NCBI RefSeq assembly: GCF_040054535.1 | Contig: NC_090782.1 | Span: 24,044,501 to 24,108,500 of the forward strand | Length of the DNA: 64,000 bases | Direction: 5' to 3' | Source of the DNA: Antennarius striatus | Lineage: Eukaryota; Chordata; Actinopteri; Lophiiformes; Antennariidae | In this document: piece by piece, positions 44,640 to 61,000 of the stretch | How positions within the stretch are numbered: the stretch's first letter is position 1 | Layout: each line of letters begins with the position of its first letter | Made by a program: the position numbers and the translations under genes | Notes under the pieces: model-generated | Told to the model about the DNA's origin: nothing | Databases searched by the model: none | What the model saw: only the letters and a program-made list of their open reading frames with translations

Positions 44640-45515
44640 GAAAAAACATTTCATTACCTGTTAATGTTTTATCGATAACAGTTGTTGTGGTATGTGAAGT
44701 TGTTCATCTGTAATAGCCAGGGCAGACTCAATAACCTGTTAGCAATAACCTGTTAGCCTGCTAACTATGGCTTCTACCCTGTCTTTACCTGATCCAAATG
44801 TCTCATGTTTAGCTCTGCCTGGTACGCCTGAGGAATTCTGAGGTCCTCAAGACTAATGTAGCGTCAGTCTTACATGCTGTCCCAGGCCAGAGATAACTCT
44901 AGTTTAACTAAAGCATATCCCATAAAGGACTGTGTCTGTCCCTCGGACCTGCAGAGATGAAATACTATCAAAATCTAGAAAAATTATCTCTATTAACTAC
45001 AGTAAATTACAGTAATTCGCATTGAGTGTGTCCTCAGACAAAGTCAAGACAGGAGAATTAAATGTGGTTTTGTAAACATTAGGTCTTTGTCATCCAAAGC
45101 TGCCAAACTACCACCTCGTCCACTATCACATGCTACACGAGTGTTGATATGGCTGGGAGGAGAGGCTTCGTTAAGACCAACATACTCATCCTTAAGCAGC
45201 CAGGTTTGCTATCTCCAGCTCTAATTTAGCAGTTAACCCTAAACCTGCATCCAGCTACATCACTTTTGAGAGTCTTAGCATGAATGTGCTATGTTCCTCA
45301 AATTGATTCTATTGAATTTATAATTGTACATTGTCCTCCTGGACCATATTCTTCTTTTCTGATAGAATTTTCTGAACTTTTATTCAATTTTGGCTGTGAC
45401 CAAAGACGAGGTTGTAGTACTAAGAGATTTTGAATGATAGTTTCTGCGTTGGTTTTAAATCTATACTAGACTCTTTAGAATTCCCCATAGGAAGTAGATA
45501 GTCTTATCCATAAAC
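44640..45515. other. Between acetyltransferase fragments, nothing recognised
   Basis: No ORF of note and no recognisable repeat. It is probably decayed intron sequence of the broken second copy. Confidence 0.4.
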
Positions 45516-45521
45516 ACAGAA

Positions 45522-45615
45522 CAAAGGTGTGATGTTGAAATGGATTTTTTGGGGCATGGGCAAAGGTTCTGAGGAATACTGCATTACCTCTGGCTTTTTC
45601 CTTTAGACACAACCT
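45522..45615 (-). pseudogene. Orphan copy of crat-like exon 9 with its intron border
   Basis: The reverse complement matches exon 9 of the active gene (exon-like start near 45600, MPQK/FNIT-type coding) and the adjoining intron bases GTGTCTAAAG. Unlike the active gene it carries no LINE tail at this border: TTTAGA occurs once, at 45602-45607. It therefore shows the pre-insertion state. Confidence 0.8.
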
Positions 45616-45780
45616 CTGTATATATATTTATATTACATAGACATGCATGAACATGTAATATATATCTCTTATTGCTTTATTGAACCCTGCAAGGATCAAT
45701 AATCATAAATCAATTTCCCATGATATATGACTACGATATAGCAAGCAAGGATTAACACATTGAATGAGAATATATTCAGT

Positions 45781-45786
45781 TTTATT
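45781..45786 (-). terminator. Possible poly(A) signal of the crat-like gene
   Basis: TTTATT on the plus strand is AATAAA on the minus strand, about 650 bp past the stop codon. Another TTTATT lies near 45677. Confidence 0.3.
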
Positions 45787-46435
45787 CAGAAAATATGTGC
45801 AATACAGGAAACATCAACTTCATAAGTAACCTGTGGTTATCGGCCGTTGTGTGGTTGCAGTACAATCACCCTGCCAAAGAGGGCATCCATGTTCCCAAAG
45901 AATGGGGCGGCGAGTGATGAAACAGTTTTCAGCACAATTGTCCCAAATGGTTTATAGCCCAATGGGGCACCTATCAGACATCACTAGCATTTATGAAAGC
46001 TAGCCAAATTAAACTCTAACAAACTCCAAATAAACAAAGGTAATTTTTAAAGAACACATGATCTGTAAGCCTGACTGAAGGTCTGAAAGGGATCATTTTC
46101 TGATCCCACAGATATGATATGATGATCAGGAATGACATTGGTGGAAACGAAGTAGCTTTTGGGAAAAATGCTAAAACAATATTGCCAGATTGAGGAAGTT
46201 GTCATTTGTAAAGGTTCATATCCTCCATTACACTGGTCACCATTTTACAAAGAAAAGGCACAGGATGTGGGCGTCTCAAACTTTGGTGAAGGCACCCACA
46301 GCCCTGCACCCTGAATAACGCAAGCAGAACATACTGTGATGTCAAGAATCAAACATGTCCACCCTTTTATAACAAGGATCTAATGCAAAGGTATAAAATA
46401 AAAGGTCCCACAAATGTGTCACCACATTCATTTGC

Positions 46436-51891
<5,456 letters not shown>

Positions 51892-52245
51892 TTTGTTTTC
51901 AGACAAACTCCAACAGGCTGTTGAATAAAAATGAGTGAATGTCTGTTGTGCTAGAAGAGTCTGCCTCTGCCGCCAGCGCTCACGGATTATCCAACACCAG
52001 CCGTAGATAAAGGCTGATGATGGTTTGTTTAACGTGACATCATCAGCCCTGTAACCTTTGCTTAGGATTTGTCTTCTCCAAAAACTGATATCCTTCATTA
52101 GAATGTGGACAAATGTTCTGTCAACAAAGAAGACAACAGAGACCAACGATCTGCAGTACCTTTTAATGACTTCATGAGACGACATCTTTCCTTCCTTTTT
52201 TACTTGACTTGAGACCAGAACCCAAGATTCATTTGATGTCCTCAA
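51892..52245 (-). other. 5' flank / 5' UTR region of the crat-like gene, duplicated elsewhere
   Basis: Sequence just upstream of the start codon. The part at about 51950-52140 recurs as a direct copy at about 53553-53650 and as an inverted copy at about 54455-54615 (shared 'tgatatccttcattagaa' and 'ctgatgatggtttgtttaac'). The start-proximal frame is open upstream, but homology to CRAT begins only at the ATG at 51891. Confidence 0.65.
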
Positions 52246-52599
52246 TCAGAAAGTGTTCAGTAGCAACCGACTGCTGTGACACAGTTGCGTTCAAACCTCT
52301 ACCAAAGCAGCTCAGTCTCAAACCATCAGTACTCTGACCGTCAAACCCCATGATGAGAGACCTGGGCAACAAACTCCTGTCACCATCTTGATTGGTATAC
52401 TAGTTATTCGAGAGAAAGGAACTAGTTTTCACACATGGAGTTCGTCTCCAAGATCTACACCAGGAACTTTAGAGGACGAACCTGACAAAGTTTTGCATGA
52501 GACCATTTTCATCCAGGAAGTGTTGCAGAACTGTTGTCAACATCCATCCATCAAAAAACAAATATTTGTCCAAAATAACGAAATTCTTTGATGATGCCT

Positions 52600-52870
52600 C
52601 TGGGTGAGGGCATTGTCCAGATAACTGTTGGACTGTTTCTTGAGTCATACCCAAACATCCACAGAATATTTCATCAGAATCTGTTTCTTTCATGTTCTAC
52701 TTTTTCAGTAGAAAAAAAAACAGAATCAAAAACAAATCAGCACTGGCAAACACAAGCCTTCCTTGGCTGAGCATAAGCAAACACTAGCCCCCAACCTGGT
52801 CTGTGGGACCAGAGATAAAATTACCTGATTGTTTCCAAAGGGATTATTCATACTACTACTTCTACTACTA
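52600..52870. repeat. Segmental duplication unit C, copy 1
   Basis: Shares CATTGTCCAGATA, TTTCATCAGAATCTGTTTCTTTC, GAGATAAAAT and TTTCCAAAGGGATTA in the same order with 53655-53940. It has diverged by scattered substitutions and indels. Confidence 0.8.
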
Positions 52871-53160
52871 CCACTACTATTAGTAGAACTACTACTAGTA
52901 CTATTACCACTACCAGTGCTGCTACTCTCAATTTGTATACCAATGTTACAATTACTTATAGTACTACTACTATTACTACTACGATTATTCCTACTATTAC
53001 TGCTACTACTACTATTATTACCACTACTTCTACTTCAACTACAACTAATACCACCACGATCACTGATATTACTACTACTGTTACTGTTACTGTTACTATT
53101 ACGACTACAGCTATAAATATTGCTACTATTACAACTATTATTATTATTATTATTATTATT
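52850..53160. repeat. TAC/TAT trinucleotide-rich array
   Basis: About 300 bp of ACTACTACT, ATTACTACT and ATTATTATT triplets. ORFs here (poly-Leu, poly-Thr) are artefacts. Confidence 0.95.
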
Positions 53161-53179
53161 AGTAACCTTGGGATATCTT

Positions 53180-53213
53180 CACATCCTGTTGATTCTTAAA
53201 TCAACAGGATGTG
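53180..53213. repeat. Perfect 15-bp hairpin
   Basis: 'cacatcctgttgatt' and its exact reverse complement are separated by CTTA. It lies immediately after the trinucleotide array. Confidence 0.9.
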
Positions 53214-53289
53214 ATTTAAGCAGTCAGCCAACCAAAGATTTCTATTTTGATCCTTATGATTGGACATATAAAGACAGATGGAAGGGAAA

Positions 53290-53530
53290 AGCTGAGCTAA
53301 CTCTCTGTTAGCACCACAGGACTACTTGGAAACATTCAATCGAGGGTAAATATTATCTCCTGGGGTTTTATTGACCGGTCATGAATGACTCTGAACCATT
53401 TAACACGAAGGTCTTGGCGCTGCACCTGATGCCAAACAGTGCCCCTTCCAGTTGATGCTCTGAAATATGTTTGTGTTTGTTTTAGTCAGAAATCATTCAG
53501 CAGGTGTTGTCTTTACTCCTGACTGCCCCA
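53290..53530. repeat. Segmental duplication unit B, copy 1
   Basis: Nearly identical, direct copy at 56216-56465 (GCTGAGCTAACTCTCTGTTAG to CTCCTGACTG). Part of it is also present inverted at about 54640-54770. Confidence 0.9.
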
Positions 53531-53552
53531 CTGAACTCTTGGTATCTTCTGT

Positions 53553-53940
53553 GCTAAAGGAGTCTGCCTCTGCTGCCAGTATCCACAGATTATCCAACAC
53601 CAGCTGTAGATAAAGGCTGATGATGGTTTGTTTAACACTGGACACCCAGTGTTCTGGGTAAAGGACATTGTCCAGATATCTGTTTTGCTGTTTTCGTCCA
53701 CAGAACATTTCATCAGAATCTGTTTCTTTCCTGTTTTACTTTTTTAGTACAAGAAAAACAGAATAAGCAACTCAGCACCGGCAAACACAATTCCCCTTTG
53801 GATGAGCAAATGCTAACTTTAGCACCCAAACTAACGCAAACAGAACGGCCCAAGCACCATCAAAGTCTGAATGGTCCCTTGGATCAGAGATAAAATGACC
53901 TGTTTCCAAAGGGATTACTCATACTACTTCTACTTTTATT
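53553..53940. repeat. Segmental duplication units A and C, second copies
   Basis: Unit A (53553-53650) matches 51950-52050 and is followed by unit C (53655-53940), which matches 52600-52870. The order A-C is kept, so a block of about 0.9 kb was duplicated in tandem and then partly deleted. Confidence 0.8.
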
Positions 53941-54454
53941 TCTACTATTACTGTTACTACTACAAGTACTAAATACTACAAGTAGTCCTCAACATACGAA
54001 CAAGGTTGGTTCCAAGAGATTGTTCATATGATGAACTGTCATAAATCGTTAATAATAGTTGCCATTTGAGGTCTTTTAAATGTTATTACTACTCTATATA
54101 AAAGAGACTGACCAGAAACAATAACATGACATAAAAACAATATGTGAATGAAATAGAATACAAGTATAACTCGAATTACGGTGTTTCAAGTCACATCATT
54201 CTCGATGATATGTCTGTTTTTTTTTTAAAAAATACGCGGAAAATTAAAAATCAACTTAACAGCGTTTACCCAGACTTTATGTAAACCCAACTCTGGTTTG
54301 ACGGATTATGTTGCAGCATTTTGTTGCTATACTAAACGCTTTGTAATTGAGGACATCATCACATATCGTGAGGTCTGGTATCAGGTCTATTAAGTAAAAA
54401 AGAAGATGTTGTCGCATTAAGAGTCATTTAAAAGCACTTCAAATTTTTGGTCTT

Positions 54455-54770
54455 TGTTGACTTTTCTGTTGACGGTACATTTTTCCATCTTCTAATGAAG
54501 GATATCAGTTTTTGGAGAAGACGAATCCTCAGCATTGGTTACAGGGTTGATGATGTCATGTCAAATAAACCAGTGTTGGATAATCGGTGGGCACTGGCAG
54601 CAGAGGCAGATTCCATCCAGCACAGCAGATACTGAGAGGTTGGTGGGACAGTCAGGAGTAAAGACAACACCGGATGAATGATTTCTGACTAAAACAAACA
54701 CAACATCATTGAGGGCATCAACCAGCAGTGGCACTGTTTGGTATCAGGTTCAGTGCCAAGACTTTCATGT
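54455..54770. repeat. Inverted copies of units A and B
   Basis: 54455-54615 is the reverse complement of unit A, and 54640-54770 is the reverse complement of part of unit B. The adjacent order matches B then A in 53400-53650, read backwards. Confidence 0.8.
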
Positions 54771-55147
54771 TAAATAGGTATGTTCGGGGGTGCTCTCACT
54801 TTTTCAATATGTGAGCTGCTTATAAAATGATCACGTCAAAAGAATCTACCAATTGCAAAAAATGCAAAACATATATTTATTTATAATTGTATTGAGAATT
54901 CTTTACATGAACAATCTGTGTTAATGTACCTTGTATAACTGCATGTGTCCATGTTGCACCAACACAACACATTTAACTATGTACTTTTTTTTTTTGGTCA
55001 TTCCTCTGATGACTTGCACTGAATAGAATCAACCAGGCATGCAGAGTCCAGACAGTAGCTGTTGACAGGTAGCCTCAAGCACACTTCAATGATCATCAGC
55101 CATGGTGGAACCGTAGCTTGACTTAATAGTCTTCATGATGGAAAAAA

Positions 55148-55684
55148 TTGATAGAGCCCAACTCTGTTCCTGTGTCCGAGCCCGAGTCTGTTCCCGAGTC
55201 CGAGCCCGAGTCTGTTCCCGAGTCCGAGCCCGAGTCTGTTCCCGAGTCCGAGCCCGAGTCTGTTCCCGAGTCCGAGCCCGAGTCTGTTCCCTGGTCCGAG
55301 CCCGAGTCTGTTCCCTTGTCCGAGCTCGAGTCTGTTCCTGAGTCCGAGTCCAAGTCTGTTCCTGGGTCTGAGCTCGAGTCTGTTCCTGAGTCTGAGCTCG
55401 AGTCTGTTCCTGAGTCCAAGCCCGAGTCTGTTCCTGAGTCCGAGCCTGAGTCTGTTCCTGAGTCCGAGTCTGTGTCCGAGCCCGAGTCTGTTCCCAAGTC
55501 CGAGCTCGAGTCTGTTCCTGAGTCCAAGCCCAACTCTGTTCCTGAGTTCGAGCCTGAGTCTGTTCCTGAGTCCAAGTCTGCACCCCAGCCTGTCTCTGCT
55601 CCCGGACCCCTGTTCCCAACACTTGGCCTGGACTCCATTTGGTTCGGGAGCACGACCCGGACCCTCCCTGGGACCGTTTTTTGA
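55148..55684 (+). mobile_element. ESEPESVP repeat ORF, terminal coding part of a Gypsy-type element
   Basis: A 178-codon ORF made of an 8-residue unit (ESEPESVP), encoded by a 24-bp repeat, followed by a non-repetitive end and then, in another frame, DVGGHALRGG. It lies directly before a polypurine tract (TTAAGGGGGGGG) and a complete LTR. In fish Gypsy elements a Pro/Glu/Ser-rich tail often ends the polyprotein before the 3' LTR. I therefore read this as a retrotransposon remnant, not a host gene. It has no protease, RT or integrase domain. Confidence 0.6.
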
Positions 55685-55716
55685 TGTTGGGGGTCATGCC
55701 TTAAGGGGGGGGTTAC

Positions 55717-56068
55717 TGTCACGGTTCAGTGTGCCTGTGCTGTTTGTGTGGCAGGGGGAGAGGCCAAACTTGTGGGTGGAGCCTCGGCTGCACACCTGTT
55801 GCTAATCTCCACACCTGGACTCGATCAGGGTGATGAACATGAGGTTTTGAAGCCAGGTTCTGTCTATGCTCTGTGCCGGTGTGTCTTTGTAGTTTTGGTC
55901 CTGAAGTCTTGTTTTGAAGTTCTGTTTTGTAGTTCGGTCTTGATTCGGCCTACGTTCTGTGGATTCTTGCCTGTGTTTGGAGGTTTTTTGCAGTTTCTGA
56001 TTAAATCATGGACAAAAACTTTGCCAACCCTGTCCTGCGTTTGGGTCCATACCCCGCTCTTCGTGACA
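55717..56068 (+). mobile_element. Gypsy-type LTR (3' or solo)
   Basis: A 352-bp segment starting TGTCACGGTT and ending TTCGTGACA (TG...CA with short inverted ends). It is preceded by the purine-rich tract at 55704-55712, which fits the polypurine primer site of a 3' LTR. No matching 5' LTR or pol region is found within the window. Confidence 0.75.
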
Positions 56069-56215
56069 AATACTAATAGTACTGGTAGGAGTTGTAGTGG
56101 TACAGGTAGTTAAAGTAATGTTAATAGTAATGTAGTAGTAGTAGGAATAGTAACAGTATTAGTAGAAGTAGTAGTCTAATAGTAAAAGTGATAGTAATGG
56201 TAATAGTGATATTGC

Positions 56216-56465
56216 TAAGCTGAGCTAACTCTCTGTTAGCACCACAGGACTACTTGGAAACACCCAATCGAGGGTAAATATTATCTCAGGAGGTTTATTG
56301 ACCGGTCAGGAATGAATCTGAACCGTTTAACACGAAGGTCTTGGCGCTGCACCTGATGCCGAACAGCTCCACTGCCTGTTGATGCCCTCAAATATGTTAG
56401 TGTTTGTTTTAGTCAGAAATCATTCAGCAGGTGTTGTCCTTACTCCTGACTGTCCCACTGACCTT
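56216..56465. repeat. Segmental duplication unit B, copy 2
   Basis: Direct copy of 53290-53530 with few substitutions. The Gypsy-type LTR block lies between the two copies. Confidence 0.9.
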
Positions 56466-57039
56466 TGTGTTGGTTTCAGAGGATCAGGTAAACATTATTA
56501 CATTTAAATGGTGGTTCTTTGTTCTTCTGTTCGCTCCTGTCATGGAACTCTGAATCTCATTAATCTAATACCAGGAGGTGAATTAATGTTCCTGAATTAT
56601 TAACAGCACTGGAAATAGAAAATGTTTATTAATACAAATTTACCAAAGGGAAATTTTACAATTCAATAAAAATAGTCTATAACATCTCCTGCAGTCAGTT
56701 CATCAAATGTGCATTGATGTTTGAGTTGCTCCTTTAGACTAAATGTCATGGCCAGAATCTGACAAAAGTGGTTTTTTCAAGGTGAACAAATGTACGTGAC
56801 AGTTTTGACTCTCTCCAAAGATCTACTCAGTAAATTGACTCATCTTAAGTGGCTTATGCTAATGACTAGCATTAGCATACAAGGGCTCAATGATGTCTTT
56901 CAAATTCATAATTTGTCAACAATTGACACTTAATGGTACTCCCAACGACCATCATTGGGGCACCCATGTGGGTCTTGGCGACTGTCGTTGGAATGTGAAT
57001 AGCGCTGACACCTCCCAATGAGTTGAGGCAACACCAACC

Positions 57040-57150
57040 ACCCACTGAAGAAGAAATGAAGACTCGTGGATGAGAGTCGAAACATCTTCAGGGAACTTTC
57101 TACAAGTCCAGTGAATTGATTTAAACAGCTTTCATTAACTATGGCTGAGG
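57040..57150. mobile_element. Interspersed-repeat fragment
   Basis: Contains AAGACTCGTGGATGAGAGTCGAAACATCTTCA, a phrase (GATGAGAG.CGAAACRTCTTCA) common to fish retroelement-derived repeats. The class is not determined. Confidence 0.45.
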
Positions 57151-57224
57151 ATTGCTTTGCTGCTTTTTGCAGATGATGTGATGATGTTTGCATCATTGGC
57201 CTGTCACCTGCAGCACTCAGGTGC

Positions 57225-57492
57225 GCCGGGACGCCTCCCTAGGGAGGTGGTCCTGGCATGTCCAAATGGGGGGAGACCTTGGGGCAGACCCAGGACCAGG
57301 GGAGGGATTATACCTCAACACTGGCCTGGGAACGTCTAGGGATGCCCCAGTCAGAGCTGGTGGATGTGGCCAGGGAAAGGGAAGTTTGGGGCTCCCTGTT
57401 GAAGCTGCTGCCCCCACGAGCCGACTACTGATAAGCGGTAGAAGATGGATGGATGGATGGATGGATGGATGGATGGATGGATGGATGGATGG
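57225..57492 (+). mobile_element. Rex3-like (RTE clade) retrotransposon 3' end
   Basis: The segment containing GGAGACCTTGGGGCAGACCC, 'caacactggcctgggaacgt' and GGATGTGGCCAGGG ends in CCGACTACTGATAAGCGG and a (GGAT)n tail at 57448-57492. This is the classical 3' terminus of Rex3/RTE in fish. Stops interrupt the frame. Confidence 0.75.
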
Positions 57493-57701
57493 ACTGTGTC
57501 ACTGTAGGAACCTGAACTGTTTTACTGCATGAATCTGGACCGCAGGGTCATCAGCCGCCGCCACCAATGGTCTTTAGTTAGTTACATTCATCCAGGCATT
57601 CTTGTGGCTTGTTGGTGGTAGTTTGGGTAATGTTAGTTCTATTAATCTGGTTTGTCCGGTGTGGATCTGTCCTGTCCTGGTCTCCTCCTTTACATCTACA
57701 G

Positions 57702-57819
57702 AACAAGTCCAGCTTGTCCATCTGTGACGATGGGAAGAAGAACCTCGCTGTGAAGACGAGGAGGCGACATGATGGCCGACTTCATGTTTCACTGGAGGGT
57801 TCCACATCGACATACCTGG
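57702..57819 (+). other. Possible exon upstream of the PDZ gene
   Basis: Follows a good acceptor (TCTACAG). Only one frame is open and encodes SSLSICDDGKKNLAVKT and further basic residues. Its possible donors do not give the phase needed for the exon at 58100, so its membership in the PDZ gene is unproved. Confidence 0.3.
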
Positions 57820-57827
57820 AAGTCTAC

Positions 57828-57832
57828 ACACA

Positions 57833-57910
<78 letters not shown>

Positions 57911-58024
57911 GTAAACAAGCTGAGGTTTCACGTTAATTAGTTCTGACGAGCTGCTTGGTTTAATCCGTCTTCCTCTGTCACACAGACCAATCAGAGCGGC
58001 TGATGTCAACCTTTCCCCTCCCCC

Positions 58025-58095
<71 letters not shown>

Positions 58096-58096
58096 T
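57828..58096. repeat. (CA)n / (GT)n inverted microsatellite pair
   Basis: CA run at about 57828-57902 and GT run at about 58027-58096, separated by 125 bp. The GT run ends 3-4 bases before the acceptor TTCAG of the next exon. Confidence 0.95.
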
Positions 58097-58099
58097 CAG

Positions 58100-61000
58100 C
58101 CTCTTTGTGCCATCCGGGTTGCCGCATTTTAAGGACGGTGCTTGTATGAAGCGACGCTGCGTTCCTCTGAGAGCCGACCACACACTGCTGACCCCCGACA
58201 CACACTCTCTGTGAGTAACACACCGCCGTCCATGTTGTCAACTTTTTAAACACCTGCTGAGGGTTTTTGTGGGCTCCTCGTTTGTTTTTGATCGTATTCA
58301 TTGATCTGTTGGTAATCTCATGGTTGATCTGTGAGGAATGGAATCAACTGTTCTTGTAGGAAACACCTAAAGATGTTTCGTCTCTTCTTCACCTCTTCAT
58401 CTTCAGATCCTGTGGGAGTTCCAGACATTTTAATAGAAACCTCTATTCCTTATTCAGCACAGAGATCGTACTTAGTGACAAGATCCTTTCGTTATTCTTC
58501 TTGTCGAAGAAAGAAGCTGATTGTGGTTGAAAATAAAGAGATTCTGGTGAAGTTTTTGTTTTGTAAGCGACTTCCTGGACTTTTTTCAATCGACACTTCC
58601 CGTTCCGTTGGTTACGTCTCATGTTTGACGGCCGGTGTCGTTTTATCTTTGTCACCAGAGAGAGGTTGACAGTCTTTATCGATGTTAGCGGCCCTGTTTT
58701 CATCTGTTTTGTCAGCTGCTCTCATTTCGCTGTTGTTTTCCTGTCGGTGGTTGATGAGACCGACCAATCTCGAAGTTGATGGACCGGCGCCGTCCTGCTC
58801 TGCCTTCATGCTTCATGGGACATTTACACTCAGTCAAGTCTCAGAGGGAATAAACCGACAGCCTCCTGTCACTTCTTTTAGCTCCACAGGTTGTTTAAAT
58901 ATAATCACAGCCAAATGAGAACAGTGTTCAACACTTCTGCGTCTCCACTGTGGATGGACTGCAATTAAAAAAACTAACGTAAAGTCTGGAATATAAGACA
59001 CTACTCTTTTGTCCCTGTGGTTTAAACATCGATGTGGCTAATTGTTAGGTTTTCCAGGCTAACGGCCTCCAGGGGGTGCTGTGACAGGAAGTATCAGAGA
59101 GAGACAGACAGACGGACGAGATATTGTGCCGAGGACATGTTGCACATTACGTACACCACTTATAATGGGAAACAAGTTAAGAAATCCAAATGATTCAGCT
59201 TTTAAGTTAAAGGCAATCTATTTGTCTGTTCAAGTAGGAAATGTCACTGTTCACGAAAAAAAAAAAGGGTGTTTAAAAAGTTTAAAGAGCTTTCTGTGTA
59301 AATATCTCATGTCACAACACCGACACCTGTGGCTTATGTTCAGGTGCAGCCGAGACATGTACAGGTTTTTTCTTTTAAAATTTATTTGGTGCGGCTTATA
59401 TTCAGGTGCGCTTAATAGTCCGGAAATGAAGGTAGTGTTTGCTAAAGTAGCGTGGCTGTTTGAGTGTGTCGGCCATTGAATTGTGTCGTGAAGGGTACGC
59501 CACGCTAGAAACCTGCTCAACTCGCTTGGATCCACAGTGGAGATGATCCCAAAAAAGTGGTACCAGGTACTTATTCCCCAACAGAGACATTTAAAGTCCT
59601 ATGCAGCCTCCTTTAACTCTGCTCCATTCGCAGGTCGGGGGTCAGGCTGCATCCTACCGCCCAGCCGAGGTCAGGCGTTGTGCCCTCTTTGTCGGGACAC
59701 CTCGGTTTCTTGCCCAGCAGCGACTCGGCACCCACTTCGACAAGGCGTCGCCCTCGCGCGGCGTCTCCGACTCGTCGCCTGCGATTTGAAGATGAGACGG
59801 AAACGGAGGTGGAGTCTCGCTACCTGGAGCGCCAGAGGCGATGGGCGGGGCAACGAGGGGCATGTGTCCTGGTCTCCAAGCCAGACTTGAGCCTGTATGT
59901 CAATGGTAAGGTGGGACAGCAAGGGGGTTCTTGTGGAACAGTTTTAGGAAGCAGGGTCAACCTGAACCTTCAGTCATGCCCATTTATACCTGAAGACTGG
60001 GCGCGGAGTTTATACAGATCCCACCTCCACCTGCGGACTGAGCCAATCAGAGAGACCTACATTGGTTCTGTCACACCTGCTGAAACCAGTGATGACGGTC
60101 CAAACGCTCAGAGCTTTGCTAACCTCCACCTGAGGACGACCAGTCTGGTGGAACTTAATGCAAATCAAGGGCACCTCCTACAAGCAACGCCCACGGACCT
60201 GCCAATCAATCCTTACGCCCCTGATCAACTAACCACTCCCACAACCTCATGGTGTCCGTCATCATCGATGATGTCACAGGACATACGGTTCAGCAGCACG
60301 AAGGAAGTGAAGAACCAGAACCAAAACCTGGAGGAACCTGAGGGACCAGCAGGAGTCAAACCCCAGGGAGGTGTCCGATCTGTTGAGGGGTCCGATCTGG
60401 AGCTCAGGATGAAGAATTCCTCGTCCTTCTCATCCTCCTCCACCTCAGAGGCGACCGGTGAGCACATTTAGTCACTACTGATGGACAGAACAAATGTCGT
60501 AGCTCAAAGCCGTTCCACACTGTTTCACAAGCAGGTAACGTTTTCACATCTCATCCTTTCATTGGTTTACAGCTGAGAACCACGCCCCTCCTCTTTCAGA
60601 CAGCAGCATTAATGGACAAATCAAGCAGCCAATGAAAGCAGAGATTCAAAGTGACGTCACTCCCGTTCCAGAGCAGTGAGTTTAAACCAATCACATCTGT
60701 TACTGTGAGACCACTGAGAGCATTTTTTACTACGTAAGGTTTGCTGTCTTCAAGTTAGATTTCATTCTGCAGTAGAAAATGAAGTTATTCACTAGTGATG
60801 TTGGCTCTGACATCATCACACATTCATCCACCTGAACCTGTGAACCCGGACTGTTTCACTATGTGAACCTGGACTGCTTCGACATGTTTCTGAACCAAAC
60901 TTTTATTCCAGGTTCATTAGAGACGACTCGATTCGTCTCTCTTTGCGGCGTCTTTTCTCCTCCGTCAGACTGGGCAGGACTCGAACCGGCAGCCTTGACC

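Noticed and set aside
52829-53199. Poly-Leu and poly-Thr ORFs over the TAC/TAT array
   Set aside because: Composition artefacts of trinucleotide repeats.
55086-55722. Antisense SGTDSGSD and ARTREQTR repeat ORFs of about 200 codons
   Set aside because: Shadows of the 24-bp repeat. The plus-strand frame adjoins the Gypsy-type LTR and explains the repeat better.
59538-59566. 29-nt mini-exon with AG/GT borders in the PDZ gene
   Set aside because: It breaks phase with both neighbours, whereas 58210 to 59634 joins directly in phase.
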